A stretch of DNA of 64,000 nucleotides from a bacterium. Lineage in GTDB: Bacteria > Sysuimicrobiota > Sysuimicrobiia > Sysuimicrobiales > Segetimicrobiaceae. This document shows, piece after piece, positions 8,911 to 18,485 of this stretch. The translations under genes and the position numbers were made by a program. The notes under the pieces were generated by a model. The model searched no databases. It had not been told where the DNA came from and saw nothing but the letters and a program-made list of their open reading frames with translations. How positions within the stretch are numbered: the first letter of the stretch is position 1; each line of letters opens with the position of its first letter. The stretch is from assembly GCA_035945995.1 (NCBI GenBank), contig DASYZR010000097.1, forward strand, positions 54,681-118,680, written 5' to 3'.

Positions 8911-10191
8911 ATGATTCGCTACACGATCTACTCGGGCACCAATACGTGGCAGGAGTGCGAGTTGGCCCTGCGGCTGCTGTGGCACGGGCGGGAGTTGGAT
9001 GCCGGGCCCCACATCCAGGCATACGAACGGCGATTTGCGGAGGCGGCCGGCACCGAGTTCGCGTTCAGCTTCGCGTCGGGACGGATGGGGCTGTATGCCA
9101 TGCTGGAGGCCCTGAAGATCGGTCCCGGCGACGAGGTCATCGTTCCCGCCTTCACCTGCGTGGTCGTTCCGAACGCGATCCTGTACCGAGGCGCCCGCCC
9201 CGTCTACGTGGACATCGGGCCCCGGACTTTCAATATCGACGTGCAGAAGATTGAGGAGAAGATCACTCACAAGACCAAGGCCATCCTCGCGCAGCACACG
9301 TTTGGGCTGGTCTGCGACATTGACGCGATCGCGGAGATCGCGGAGCGGTACGGCATCACCGTCATCGAGGACGGGGCGCACGCGCTTGGGGCGGCCCACG
9401 GCGGCCGGGCGGTCGGCAGCCTGACGCGGGTGGCGTTCTTTTCCACGGATCATTCCAAGGTCATCTCCACGTCCACCGGCGGCATGGTCACGACCAGCGA
9501 TCCCGATCTTGCCCGGACGCTCGCAGCAATGCAGGCGGGAACGCCATTCTTGAGCCGCCGCCGAATCCGAGCGATCCTGGCGACGTTCGTGGCGGAGTAC
9601 CTGCTGTTTCACCCCGGGCTGTACCCGGTCGGAAAGTACGCGCACGGGGTGTTGAGCAAGCTCAGGCTCTGGCCGTACTTCTATGACGAACTTTCCCTCA
9701 CGAAGCCGGCGCGCTACCCGTATCCGGCCCGGCTCTCCAATGCGCAGGCCCAGATCGGTCTCAGCCAGTTGGCCCTGCTCGATGCCAACCTGACCTGGCG
9801 GCGGCGGCTGGCGAAGCACTATGAAGCGTGGATCGGCGCCTATCAGGGGCTGCTCAACTCCGACGGCTCGAATCACGCCTTCTTGCGCTATACGTTTCTC
9901 GTCGATCATCGCGACGCGTGGGAGAAGCACTTCTCGCCGGTCCTCGACATGGGAGTGTGGTTCCGCACGATCGCCGGCGGGCGGGACCACAACCTCGACG
10001 AGATCGGGTATGCGCCGGGAAGCTGCCCGGTGGCCGAGGAGGTCGCCCGGCATTGCGTCAACCTGCCGACGCACCAGAGGATCAGACGCCCCGATCTGCT
10101 GGTGGAGCGGCTGCGGCGGGCGCGTGAACGGCCGGATCCGAGGCTGGAGCTGCATTTTTCTCCGGCGTCCGGGGCGGGCCGGCCCACGTAA
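8911..10191 (+). CDS. DegT/DnrJ/EryC1-family PLP sugar aminotransferase
   Basis: A 426-residue fold-type-I aminotransferase. FASGRMGLYAML, DEVIVPAFTCVVVPNA and IEDGAHALG are the cofactor-pocket segments, and the Schiff-base lysine is visible in TDHSKVIST at about Lys183. Members transfer an amino group from glutamate to a keto-sugar nucleotide. ATG 8911 follows a purine-rich GGGGGGCGGGA; an upstream in-frame ATG at 8839 would extend into the preceding gene and is disfavoured. It ends in TAATG, coupling it to the next methyltransferase. With the oxidoreductases upstream it could install an amino group on the block-A sugar. Confidence 0.83.
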   Translation: MIRYTIYSGTNTWQECELALRLLWHGRELDAGPHIQAYERRFAEAAGTEFAFSFASGRMGLYAMLEALKIGPGDEVIVPAFTCVVVPNAILYRGARPVYVDIGPRTFNIDVQKIEEKITHKTKAILAQHTFGLVCDIDAIAEIAERYGITVIEDGAHALGAAHGGRAVGSLTRVAFFSTDHSKVISTSTGGMVTTSDPDLARTLAAMQAGTPFLSRRRIRAILATFVAEYLLFHPGLYPVGKYAHGVLSKLRLWPYFYDELSLTKPARYPYPARLSNAQAQIGLSQLALLDANLTWRRRLAKHYEAWIGAYQGLLNSDGSNHAFLRYTFLVDHRDAWEKHFSPVLDMGVWFRTIAGGRDHNLDEIGYAPGSCPVAEEVARHCVNLPTHQRIRRPDLLVERLRRARERPDPRLELHFSPASGAGRPT

Positions 10192-10973
10192 TGAGCAGCG
10201 ACGGCCGGTTGGAGCCGCGCGAGTACTGGAACGACGAAGCGATAGAGCGCACCAAGGCGTGGTGGCTCGAGGACGTCAAAGATCCGCGTGTCCTCAAATA
10301 TCTGCGGGACGAGACGAACCTGGAGCGATGCTTTCGTGACGGCCTGGCATACCTCGAGCACGGGCTCGGCGGCGTCCGGGGAACCGTCCTGGATCTGGGT
10401 GCGGGGGTGTGTTGGACGTCCGCCATCGTCTCCACGCACGCCCGTGTAGAGCGCATCGTTGCGGCCGACTACTCCGCACACCGGCTGTTCAAGGTGGCCC
10501 CCCTCGTCCTGGCTCAGTATCACGCCGTCGATGCCAAAATCGAGCGCCGGCTCGGCGAGATGTCGGAAGTCGTCGGCCGGTTTCCCGACGCGGCGGTCGA
10601 CGTCGTCGTCTTCTGCCAAGCTCTGTACATGCACGACGCCCCCCGCACGCTGCTCCGCGACGTCCACCGGATCTTGAGACCGGGTGGGGTCGTCATCGTC
10701 AGCTGCGAGCTGATCGCGGCGGCTCCCGCCTGGATGCGGGCGCTTCGGGGCTGGTACCGCTCGGCGGTGGCGGGGCGTTCGAACGGGACGGCCGGCGATC
10801 GGACGGCGCTGCGGCGGGACGCGTCGGGACGGTACAGTTATCGCGACGACGACTACCAAGAATTCCTCGGGGACGCCGGATTCGTGCTCCACGTCCAGCG
10901 GCTGAACTATCGCGTGTTTCAAGGGGCGCGAGTGCGTGCAGCGAATTACTTCGGCGTCAAACAGGGGGCGTAA
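10191..10973 (+). CDS. Class I SAM-dependent methyltransferase
   Basis: A 260-residue methyltransferase with VLDLGAGVCWTS (SAM motif I) near residue 66, IVAADYS (motif II), VVFCQALYMHDAP and LRPGGVVIVS (motifs V-VI), all in family order. The start ATG shares an A with the aminotransferase stop codon (TAATG), a strong sign of translational coupling. It probably methylates the amino or hydroxyl group of the sugar made by its neighbours. The N-terminal region (EYWNDEAIERTKAWW) is seen in sugar-cluster methyltransferases, but the acceptor cannot be named. Confidence 0.78.
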   Translation: MSSDGRLEPREYWNDEAIERTKAWWLEDVKDPRVLKYLRDETNLERCFRDGLAYLEHGLGGVRGTVLDLGAGVCWTSAIVSTHARVERIVAADYSAHRLFKVAPLVLAQYHAVDAKIERRLGEMSEVVGRFPDAAVDVVVFCQALYMHDAPRTLLRDVHRILRPGGVVIVSCELIAAAPAWMRALRGWYRSAVAGRSNGTAGDRTALRRDASGRYSYRDDDYQEFLGDAGFVLHVQRLNYRVFQGARVRAANYFGVKQGA

Positions 10974-10977
10974 TCCG

Positions 10978-11754
10978 ATGGAGGTCGTCATCCTCTGCGG
11001 GGGGCAAGGCACACGGCTGCGGGAAGAGACGGAATACCGGCCCAAGCCGATGGTGGACGTCGGCGGGCGCCCGATTCTCTGGCACATCATGAAGACGTAC
11101 AGCCACTTCGGCTACCGGGATTTCATTTTGTGTCTCGGCTACAAACAGGAGCTGATCCGCGAGTACTTCATGAACTATCGTTGGATGAACAGCGACGTCA
11201 CCGTCGACCTGGCCTCGCAGGAGATGACCGTTCGGCACCGCACCCATGCCGAAGACTGGCGCGTGACGCTCGTCGATACCGGGAAGGACACCAAGAAGGG
11301 GGGGCGCCTCAAGAAGATCCAGCCCTACATCTCCGGAGGTCTGTTCATGATGACGTACGGAGATGGGGTGGCCGACATCGACATCCATCGTTTGACCGAA
11401 CACCATCGTCGCGCCGAAGCGCTGGTGACCTTTACGGGCGTGCATCCGATCTCCCGGTTTGCAACCGTCGAGACGGACAGGAACGGCGCGATCGTCGACT
11501 GGGAAGAGAAGAAAGTCTTGGAAGGGTACATCAACGGCGGGTTCTTCACGCTGGACAAGCGCGTCTTCGATTACATCGCGGGTGATTGCGAGTTTGAGGA
11601 AGAGCCGATGAGGCGGCTGGCGCAGGAACGCCGCGTGACCATGTTCCGACACGAGGGCTTCTGGCATTGTATGGACACCTACCGAGACTATCTCCTCTTG
11701 AACGAGATGTGGGCCAACGGGAGGGCTCCGTGGAAACGCTGGGACGACGACTAG
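10978..11754 (+). CDS. rfbF: Glucose-1-phosphate cytidylyltransferase
   Basis: A 258-residue nucleotidyltransferase making CDP-glucose from CTP and glucose-1-phosphate. The N terminus ILCGGQGTRLREET followed by RPKPMV is the pyrophosphorylase loop with the catalytic Lys. The long middle segment (LGYKQELIREYF, then VTLVDTGKDTKKGGR) is diagnostic for RfbF rather than RmlA. ATG 10978 is 4 nt after the previous stop. The expected partner, CDP-glucose 4,6-dehydratase (RfbG), is not recognisable here, so how the CDP-glucose is used in this cluster is open. Confidence 0.88.
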   Translation: MEVVILCGGQGTRLREETEYRPKPMVDVGGRPILWHIMKTYSHFGYRDFILCLGYKQELIREYFMNYRWMNSDVTVDLASQEMTVRHRTHAEDWRVTLVDTGKDTKKGGRLKKIQPYISGGLFMMTYGDGVADIDIHRLTEHHRRAEALVTFTGVHPISRFATVETDRNGAIVDWEEKKVLEGYINGGFFTLDKRVFDYIAGDCEFEEEPMRRLAQERRVTMFRHEGFWHCMDTYRDYLLLNEMWANGRAPWKRWDDD

Positions 11755-12845
11755 ACGGCAGGTCGGTCGTCGACGAGGACCTGGACGCCATCGTGGCGGC
11801 GTCGCGGAGCGAGCTTGACGCGCTGTCGGATTCGACACTCCTGGTGACCGGCGGGGGCGGGTTTCTTGGATATTACTTGATCCAGTGCGTGCTGCGGTAC
11901 AATGCCGGCGCGCCGGCGCCGATCCGCCTCACGGTGATAGACAACTTCATGCGCGGCACCCCCGCGTGGCTCGCCGACCTGGCCCGACGCGCGCCGGCGG
12001 CATTCGAGCTGGTGGCGCACGATGTGACGCGCGCGCTCGATGCTTCGCACGCCCCCTACGATTACATCATGCACGCGGCATCCATCGCATCGCCGGTGGT
12101 GTACCGCAAACATCCCATTGAGACGATTGACGCGAACGTGTGGGGTCTTCGCGCGTTGCTCGAGCATTACCGGCGAACCTACTCCCGCGAACGGCCGGGC
12201 TGCCTCCTCTTCTTCTCGTCGAGCGAGATCTACGGGGATCCGGATCCGGCGCACATCCCCACGCGCGAAACCTACCATGGCAACGTGTCCTGTACGGGCC
12301 CGCGGGCCTGCTATGACGAGAGCAAGCGATTCGGCGAGACGCTCTGCGTCAATTTTGCGGCGTCGTACGGATTACCGATTGTCAGCGTGCGGCCGTTCAA
12401 CAACTTCGGACCGGGACTGAACCTCGACGATCGCCGCGTCGTGCCGGACTTTGCCGCCGGCATTCTCGCCGGCCGGGACATCGAAGTGTTCTCCGATGGT
12501 TCGCCGACTCGAACCTTCTGCTATGTGACCGACGCCATCTCCGGGTACCTCAAGGCACTGGTGCGCGGGAGGCCCGGAGAGGCGTACAACATCGGCGTCG
12601 AGCAGCCGGAGATCTCGGTCGCCCAGCTGGCGGAGCTGATGCGCGCGCTTGCGCACGAACACTTCGGCTACAGGGGCCGCGTCGTCTTCGGGAATCCGCG
12701 CGACGGGCAGTACCTGACGGACAATCCCGGCCGTCGCTGTCCCTGCATCGACAAGGCCCGGGACGAGTTGGGATATCGTCCGACCGTGCCGCTCGCGGAG
12801 GGGCTTCGGCGCACCCTGACGTGGTATTCGGCGTCCGGCAACTGA
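11730..12845 (+). CDS. NAD-dependent epimerase/decarboxylase, UDP-xylose synthase-like
   Basis: A 371-residue extended SDR. An N-terminal extension of about 38 residues precedes the TGGGGFLG cofactor motif. YIMHAASIASPVVY is the segment typical of UDP-glucuronate decarboxylases, and the active-site pair lies in CYDESKR (about Tyr195/Lys199). The GTG start at 11730 lies 4 nt after a GGGAGGG site and overlaps rfbF by 25 nt. The next gene is a UDP-glucose dehydrogenase, so the pair could convert UDP-glucose to UDP-glucuronate and UDP-xylose. A CDP-sugar dehydratase role paired with RfbF is the alternative. Confidence 0.72.
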   Translation: METLGRRLDGRSVVDEDLDAIVAASRSELDALSDSTLLVTGGGGFLGYYLIQCVLRYNAGAPAPIRLTVIDNFMRGTPAWLADLARRAPAAFELVAHDVTRALDASHAPYDYIMHAASIASPVVYRKHPIETIDANVWGLRALLEHYRRTYSRERPGCLLFFSSSEIYGDPDPAHIPTRETYHGNVSCTGPRACYDESKRFGETLCVNFAASYGLPIVSVRPFNNFGPGLNLDDRRVVPDFAAGILAGRDIEVFSDGSPTRTFCYVTDAISGYLKALVRGRPGEAYNIGVEQPEISVAQLAELMRALAHEHFGYRGRVVFGNPRDGQYLTDNPGRRCPCIDKARDELGYRPTVPLAEGLRRTLTWYSASGN

Positions 12846-12850
12846 CCCCG

Positions 12851-14224
12851 ATGGAACGCGTCTCGGTGGTCGGTGCAGGCTACGTCGGACTTGTGAGCGG
12901 GGTGTGCCTGTCCCATCTGGGGCACAACGTTACGTGTGTTGATATCGACGCATCACGGGTCGAGCGCATCAACCGGGGACAGTGCCCGGTGCAGGAGCCG
13001 GGACTCACGGAAATGCTGCACCGAGTGCTCGAGCACGGACGGTTTGCCGCCACCGAGGACCTGCGTGCCGCCGTCCGCGGCTCCGCCATCACGCTACTCG
13101 CGGTCGGGACTCCCGCGGGCGAGACTGGGATTGACCTTGCCTATGTGCGCGAGGCGGCCGCGCAGATTGGTCGGGCGCTCCGAGACAAAGCCGGGTATCA
13201 CACCGTCGCCGTGAAGAGCACGGTCGTCCCCGGCACCACCGACGGCGTCGTCCTCCCTCTGCTCCGGCAGCATTCGGGCAAGATGCCTGGGGAGGACTTC
13301 GGCGCAGGCGTCAACCCCGAGTTTCTGCGGGAAGGGCGTGCGGTCGCGGATTTCATGAATCCGGACCGCATCGTAGTTGCCGGCAGTGACGCCCGGGCGC
13401 GTCAGAAGGTCGAGGACCTGTACGCGGTCTTCCACGGCGTGGAGATCATTCGCACCAACAACCGAACCGCGGAGATGATCAAGTACGCGTCGAACGCGTT
13501 GCTCGCGACGCTCATCTCCTTTTCGAACGAGATCGCGAATCTCTGCGACCGCTACCCCGACCTGGACGCGATGGACGTGATGCACGGAGTGCATCTCGAC
13601 CGGCGCCTCGCGGCCGTGTCGGAGGACGGCCGCCGGGTCCGTCCGGATATCCTCTCCTATCTGCTTCCCGGCTGCGGGTTCGGAGGAAGTTGTCTGCCGA
13701 AAGATCTCGAGGCCCTGGTGGCCGAAGCCCGCCGGCGCGGGTATGATCCCGCGCTGCTACAATCGGTCGCCGACGTCAACGCGGGTCAGCCCCAGAGACT
13801 TGTCGGTTTGCTGAAGAGACACTTCGATACGCTCGCCGGCCGGCGGGTCGGCGTGCTCGGCCTGGCCTTCAAGCCCGGAACGGACGACGTCCGCGATTCC
13901 CCCGCCCTTCGGGTCATCGAGTTGCTGCGGCGGGAATCGGCAACCGTCATTGTCTACGACCCCCTGGTCACGGCGGACGGCCGCGGCGTCCCGGCGGGGG
14001 TCACGGTGGCGGAGGACCTCGAGGGCCTGGCGCGGACCGCCGACGCTCTCGTGCTGGTGACGTCCTGGGCCCCGTTCAAGGCCCTGGAAGAGATTGTGCC
14101 CCAGCTCGCGCGGCAGCCCGTGATCGTCGATGGGCGGCGGTTCTTCGAGAAGGCCGCCTTCCGGCTCTACGAGGGCATCGGTCTCGGCTCGGCCTGTGCC
14201 TCCGGGGAAGGCGGCGGAGGGTGA
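12851..14224 (+). CDS. ugd: UDP-glucose 6-dehydrogenase
   Basis: A 457-residue dehydrogenase oxidising UDP-glucose to UDP-glucuronate with two NAD+. It has GAGYVGL at the N terminus, AVGTPAGE, VNPEFLREG, and the catalytic cysteine in GFGGSCLPKD at about Cys281. A C-terminal Rossmann domain (GLAFKPGTDDVRDSP) completes the fold. ATG 12851 gives the normal N terminus. It sits between a UDP-xylose-synthase-like SDR and a glycosyltransferase; a paralogue with the same motif set is at 25565, so uronic acids are probably used in two glycans. Confidence 0.9.
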   Translation: MERVSVVGAGYVGLVSGVCLSHLGHNVTCVDIDASRVERINRGQCPVQEPGLTEMLHRVLEHGRFAATEDLRAAVRGSAITLLAVGTPAGETGIDLAYVREAAAQIGRALRDKAGYHTVAVKSTVVPGTTDGVVLPLLRQHSGKMPGEDFGAGVNPEFLREGRAVADFMNPDRIVVAGSDARARQKVEDLYAVFHGVEIIRTNNRTAEMIKYASNALLATLISFSNEIANLCDRYPDLDAMDVMHGVHLDRRLAAVSEDGRRVRPDILSYLLPGCGFGGSCLPKDLEALVAEARRRGYDPALLQSVADVNAGQPQRLVGLLKRHFDTLAGRRVGVLGLAFKPGTDDVRDSPALRVIELLRRESATVIVYDPLVTADGRGVPAGVTVAEDLEGLARTADALVLVTSWAPFKALEEIVPQLARQPVIVDGRRFFEKAAFRLYEGIGLGSACASGEGGGG

Positions 14225-15132
14225 GCGCCGTGCCCGCCGTCAGCGTGATCATGAACTGCTTCAACAGCGCGCGATACCTGAGGGACGCGATCGAGAGCGT
14301 CTACGCGCAGACGTTTTCCGACTGGGAGATCGTCTTCTGGGACAACGCGAGCACCGACGGCAGCGCGCGGATCGCCCGGGCATTTGACGGAAAAATCCGG
14401 TACTTCCGGGGCCAGGCGACGGTCCCCCTCGGCCAGGCGCGCAACATGGCCCTCGCGCAGGCGCGCGGCACGCTGATCGCGTTTCTGGACTGCGACGACG
14501 TGTGGCTTCCGACGAAGCTCGCCGCGCAGGCCCCGCTGTTCGATGCGGATCCGAGGGTCGGGTTGGTGTATTGTAACGCCGACTATATCGACGCCTTGGG
14601 GAGGAGCCGCAACGGCACGTTCTTTGACCGGTTTGCCCCGCGGGCCGGAGACGTCTTCTTCGACCTCCTGACGGGCCCCAACTTCATCCCCTGCGTGACG
14701 GCCGTCCTCCGGCGGGACGTGTGCATGCAGGCGGGCGGATTTCGCGCGGAGTTGACGAACGGCGAGGAGTACGAACTGTTCCTGCGGGTTGCCCGCGACT
14801 ACGCCGTGCGTTATGTCGATGCGTCTCTCGCGAAGTACCGGCAGCATGCCGGAAACTTCATCAAGCGGAACTGGATCGCCGTCACCCTCGAGGAGATCGC
14901 GATCTTGGAATCCGCGACACGTGAATTGGACGGGCTGACGGACGCGCAGGCCGCGGCGGTGCGGAAGAAGCTCCGCGGCGTCTTTGCGAAATCGGTTCTC
15001 AAACACGTAGCTCGAGGCCGCGTGATCAGGGTGGTCCCGCACGCCCTCGACTTGACCAGGCGGTACCGCGGGCTGTCCGCGCACCTGCGAAGGTGCGTCA
15101 GAGTGGAACGCCCGGCGCCGCACCGCGGGTGA
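14221..15132 (+). CDS. GT2-family glycosyltransferase
   Basis: A 303-residue inverting GT-A transferase with SVIMNCFNSARYL at the nucleotide-binding edge, DNASTDGS, FLDCDDVW (the metal-binding DxD equivalent) and NGEEYELFLR at the catalytic-base position. The basic C-terminal tail may hold it to the inner membrane. GTG 14221 overlaps the ugd stop by four nucleotides (GTGA), indicating a coupled operon. It should add one sugar to the lipid-linked repeat unit; donor and linkage are not predictable. Confidence 0.85.
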   Translation: MSAVPAVSVIMNCFNSARYLRDAIESVYAQTFSDWEIVFWDNASTDGSARIARAFDGKIRYFRGQATVPLGQARNMALAQARGTLIAFLDCDDVWLPTKLAAQAPLFDADPRVGLVYCNADYIDALGRSRNGTFFDRFAPRAGDVFFDLLTGPNFIPCVTAVLRRDVCMQAGGFRAELTNGEEYELFLRVARDYAVRYVDASLAKYRQHAGNFIKRNWIAVTLEEIAILESATRELDGLTDAQAAAVRKKLRGVFAKSVLKHVARGRVIRVVPHALDLTRRYRGLSAHLRRCVRVERPAPHRG

Positions 15133-15142
15133 TGTCGGCGGC

Positions 15143-16507
15143 ATGATGTCCGCCGTGCCGGCACGCGATACCGCGCGGCCGCATCCCGCCGCGCGCGCGA
15201 GACCGATGCCACGGTTTCTCCTCTTCTGCATCTTCGCCATCCCGTTCGCGCCGCAGGGCGCGGGGTTCTATCTGGGGTCGGGTCTTCCCATCCTCGACGT
15301 GCCGCGGATGCTGGTGCTGATCCTGATCGCATGGTGGTTTCTCCGACGCGGGATCACGGGGCGAATCCGCTGGGCGTGGAACGGGGTCACGGTGTCCCTC
15401 GCCGTGCTGGTGGCGACGCAGTTCCTCTCAGCCGTCGCGACCGGCGAGGCGGGCGCGTTGATCACGTGGGTCGGCTACGTCGCCTACTATTACGCGATCT
15501 TTGTTGTGGTGTCGACGGAGTTGCGGTCGTACGATGACGGCCGAAGGGTCCTCGACGTGGTGGTCGTCCTGGCCGTGGCACTCGCCGCGCTGTCGTGTTA
15601 CGAATTTCTCACTCAGACGGATGTCTACGCGAACGCCCGCACCGCGTGGGAGGCGGACCCAAACGCCACGCTCGGCCCGCAGTACCGGCACATCGGTCTG
15701 CTCGCCAGTTCGGGACCCTTTGCGGTCAACACCCTCCTTGGATATTTCTTCGCCGCGACGTTCTTCCTCGTCAGTTCCCGGCTTTTCTCCCCGGACGTGC
15801 GGATACCGAAGATCCTCGGCGCGGTCATCGTCGTCATGATGGTGCTGGGCCTGTTTGTTACGCAGGTTCGGGCCGCCATCGTCGCCGTGTTGGTGACCGC
15901 GATCGTGCCGGCCGTCATCATGCCGCGACAATTGGGCAAGTCCTTGCTTGTGGCGGCACTGCTCATTGTCACCATCCTGACGCTCGGAGTGACGCTCATC
16001 CCGCGGCGGTACGTGTACGCCGACTTTGTCACAAACTTCTATCAAAATCAGACCTACCGGCACAACGGCGTGGGCCCGCGCCTGGAGGCCATCACCGCCG
16101 CGCTGGAGGCGCTCATCCGGCGCCCGGCATTGGGATATGGGACCGGCTCCGTGACCCGATGGATGTTTGTCGGCTCCGGCTTCTCCCCGCTGAACGATCT
16201 GCCGGTCTACCTCGTGGTCGCCATGGAGAGCGGCGTGGCTGCCGGAGCGGCGTTTGTCCTCTTGGTGGGGCTCTCTCTGCGCGCGCTGTGGCGACGCTAC
16301 CGCAGTGATCCAGATCCGCGGCGCCGGGCAACGGTTATGGGCTTGTTCCTGTCGATCCTGAGCTACGGCATCGCGATCCTGGGCGCGCCGCGGCTGGACT
16401 CCACCTTCATTTTCTTTGTGCTGCTGGCGGTGGCGAACTCCCTTCGCGCGCGGCCGGGGGAACGCGGCGCCGGAAGGACATTGGAGCCCAGCCCGCATGC
16501 GGCATGA
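15143..16507 (+). CDS. O-antigen polymerase/ligase-like membrane protein
   Basis: A 454-residue polytopic protein with about 10-12 membrane segments and one large extracytoplasmic loop near residues 280-330 (YQNQTYRHNGVGPRLEA, then GYGTGSVTRW). That loop with a conserved G-x-G and Arg-rich boundary matches the Wzy_C/O-antigen ligase family, which polymerises repeat units or attaches glycan to lipid A core or protein. ATG 15143 is used; an ATG at 15206 is also possible, directly before the first hydrophobic helix. It closes block A. Polymerase and ligase cannot be separated from sequence. Confidence 0.78.
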   Translation: MMSAVPARDTARPHPAARARPMPRFLLFCIFAIPFAPQGAGFYLGSGLPILDVPRMLVLILIAWWFLRRGITGRIRWAWNGVTVSLAVLVATQFLSAVATGEAGALITWVGYVAYYYAIFVVVSTELRSYDDGRRVLDVVVVLAVALAALSCYEFLTQTDVYANARTAWEADPNATLGPQYRHIGLLASSGPFAVNTLLGYFFAATFFLVSSRLFSPDVRIPKILGAVIVVMMVLGLFVTQVRAAIVAVLVTAIVPAVIMPRQLGKSLLVAALLIVTILTLGVTLIPRRYVYADFVTNFYQNQTYRHNGVGPRLEAITAALEALIRRPALGYGTGSVTRWMFVGSGFSPLNDLPVYLVVAMESGVAAGAAFVLLVGLSLRALWRRYRSDPDPRRRATVMGLFLSILSYGIAILGAPRLDSTFIFFVLLAVANSLRARPGERGAGRTLEPSPHAA

Positions 16508-16538
16508 TCGGCGTGACGATGCGTAGGCGGCAGGGATA

Positions 16539-18485
16539 ATGTGCGGGATCTGCGGACAGATCCGCCTGGCGCCCGGCGCCGCATCGGTCGCCATGCCGGT
16601 GGACGGGATGTTGGAGTCACTGACCCACCGGGGGCCCGACGAGCGCGGCGCGTGGGAGGCCGACGGCGTGTCGCTGGCGATGCGCCGCCTTCGGATCATC
16701 GACCTCGGGACCGGACAGCAGCCGATGCCCAACGAGGACGGCACGTGCTGGATCGTCTACAACGGCGAAACCTATAATTTCATGGACCTCCGCCGGGAAC
16801 TCGAAGGCCGCGGACACCGCTTCCGCACGCGCTCCGACACCGAAGCCGTCCTGCATGCGTACGAGGAATGGGGCGCGGACTGTGTGCGGCGGCTGCGCGG
16901 CATGTTTGCATTTGCGATCCATGATGGACGGTCGTCCTCATCGCCCGGCCGGCTGTTCCTGGCCCGCGATCGCGTGGGCGAAAAGCCGCTCTACTACTAC
17001 CGGGACGCCCGGCAGCTCGTCTTCGCATCCGAGATCAGCGCCCTGCTGCTCCACCCTGCGGTCCCGCGCCGGGTGAATCGCCGGATGCTGCCCCTGTATC
17101 TGGCCTGCGGATATGTGCCGGCGCCGCACACGATGTTTGAGGACATCCATGAACTTCCCCCAGGCCACACGCTCACCGTGGCGAACGGCGAGGTTTCGGT
17201 GGCGGAGTACTGGGATGTCACCTACGCGGCGGACGCCGTCGAACATTCGTCCGTGCGCGACATCGCCGAGCGGGTGCGACACCTTCTCGAAAAGGCCGTG
17301 CGAATCCGGCTCATCAGCGAGGTGCCCCTCGGGGCATTTCTCAGCGGGGGAATCGACTCCACCGCGATCGTTGCGCTCATGGCGCGGTTCATGGATCAGC
17401 CCGTCAAGACATTCGCCATCGGGTTCGCCGATGATCCTTCGTTCGACGAGCTCGCGTACGCGCGCCTGGCGGCGCGCGCCTACGGCACCGATCATCATGA
17501 ATTTGTCGTGCGTCCCGATGCCGCCGGTCTCCTCCCTGAGCTCGTCCGGCACTACGGCCAGCCGTTCGGGGACTCGTCGGCGATTCCGATGTATCTGGTG
17601 TCCAAGCAAACGCGCGCGCACGTCACGGTGGCGCTCGCCGGCGACGGGGGGGACGAGCTGTTTGCCGGGTACACGCGCTTCGCCGCCGCCCGCGTTGCCG
17701 AAGCCTACCGCCGCGCGCCTCATATTCTGCACGCCGCGATCGCGGCGCTACTTGGCGCGCTGCCCGACTCGACCAGGTATGACGGCGTGGTGCGCCGCGT
17801 CCGCCGGTTTGTCGAGAGTGCGCCGCTGCCTCTCGTAGAGGGGTACCTAGGATGGGCGGGGGTGTTTCAACGTCCGTTCATTCGAGAGGTGATGCTCGAC
17901 GCTCCCCAGACCGACGCCCTGGAGCACTTCCAGGCGTTCGTCGCGCGGGTCCGGCAGGCCGATCCGATCGGACGGCTCCTCTACCTGAATACCAAGACGT
18001 ATCTGCCGGGTGACCTGCTGGTTAAGGCCGACCGGATGAGCATGGCCAATTCCCTGGAGGTGCGGTCCCCGTTCCTCGATACGGAGTTGATCGAGTTCGC
18101 CGCACGCATCCCATCGAATCTGAAGCTCAGAGGACTGACCATGAAATACATCCTGAAGCGGTCCGTGAAGGGGATCGTGCCGCGAGAGATCGTCCATCGG
18201 AAGAAGCACGGCTTCGGCGTTCCAATCGGCCGGTGGTTCCGGGACGACCTGAGACCGCTCGTTCGCGACACCGTCCTCAGCCGGCGTGCCGCCGAGAGAG
18301 GATACTTCCGCCCCGATGTTCTTCGGCGGGTGGTCGAAGAGCACGAGACGGGTCGGAGAGATCACGGCCACCGCCTCTGGACGCTGCTCACGCTGGAAGT
18401 ATGGCACCAGATGTTCATCGATGAGAGCGCCCGGCCGCGGACGGCCCCCTATTTGGGGGCCGGCTCCCCCGGCGCCGGCTCGTGA
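16539..18485 (+). CDS. asnB: Asparagine synthetase-like amidotransferase 1
   Basis: A 648-residue two-domain enzyme. Residue 2 is the nucleophilic Cys of the glutaminase domain (MCGICGQI), followed by THRGPDERG and NGETYNF. The synthetase half has the ATP-pyrophosphatase loop FLSGGIDST near residue 272. Such proteins in sugar clusters make asparagine or amidate uronic-acid groups, which would fit the neighbouring nucleotide-sugar dehydrogenases. The start is fixed by the catalytic Cys. A second copy lies at 26903, and neither is next to general amino-acid genes, so a glycan amidation role is the better inference. Confidence 0.85.
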   Translation: MCGICGQIRLAPGAASVAMPVDGMLESLTHRGPDERGAWEADGVSLAMRRLRIIDLGTGQQPMPNEDGTCWIVYNGETYNFMDLRRELEGRGHRFRTRSDTEAVLHAYEEWGADCVRRLRGMFAFAIHDGRSSSSPGRLFLARDRVGEKPLYYYRDARQLVFASEISALLLHPAVPRRVNRRMLPLYLACGYVPAPHTMFEDIHELPPGHTLTVANGEVSVAEYWDVTYAADAVEHSSVRDIAERVRHLLEKAVRIRLISEVPLGAFLSGGIDSTAIVALMARFMDQPVKTFAIGFADDPSFDELAYARLAARAYGTDHHEFVVRPDAAGLLPELVRHYGQPFGDSSAIPMYLVSKQTRAHVTVALAGDGGDELFAGYTRFAAARVAEAYRRAPHILHAAIAALLGALPDSTRYDGVVRRVRRFVESAPLPLVEGYLGWAGVFQRPFIREVMLDAPQTDALEHFQAFVARVRQADPIGRLLYLNTKTYLPGDLLVKADRMSMANSLEVRSPFLDTELIEFAARIPSNLKLRGLTMKYILKRSVKGIVPREIVHRKKHGFGVPIGRWFRDDLRPLVRDTVLSRRAAERGYFRPDVLRRVVEEHETGRRDHGHRLWTLLTLEVWHQMFIDESARPRTAPYLGAGSPGAGS

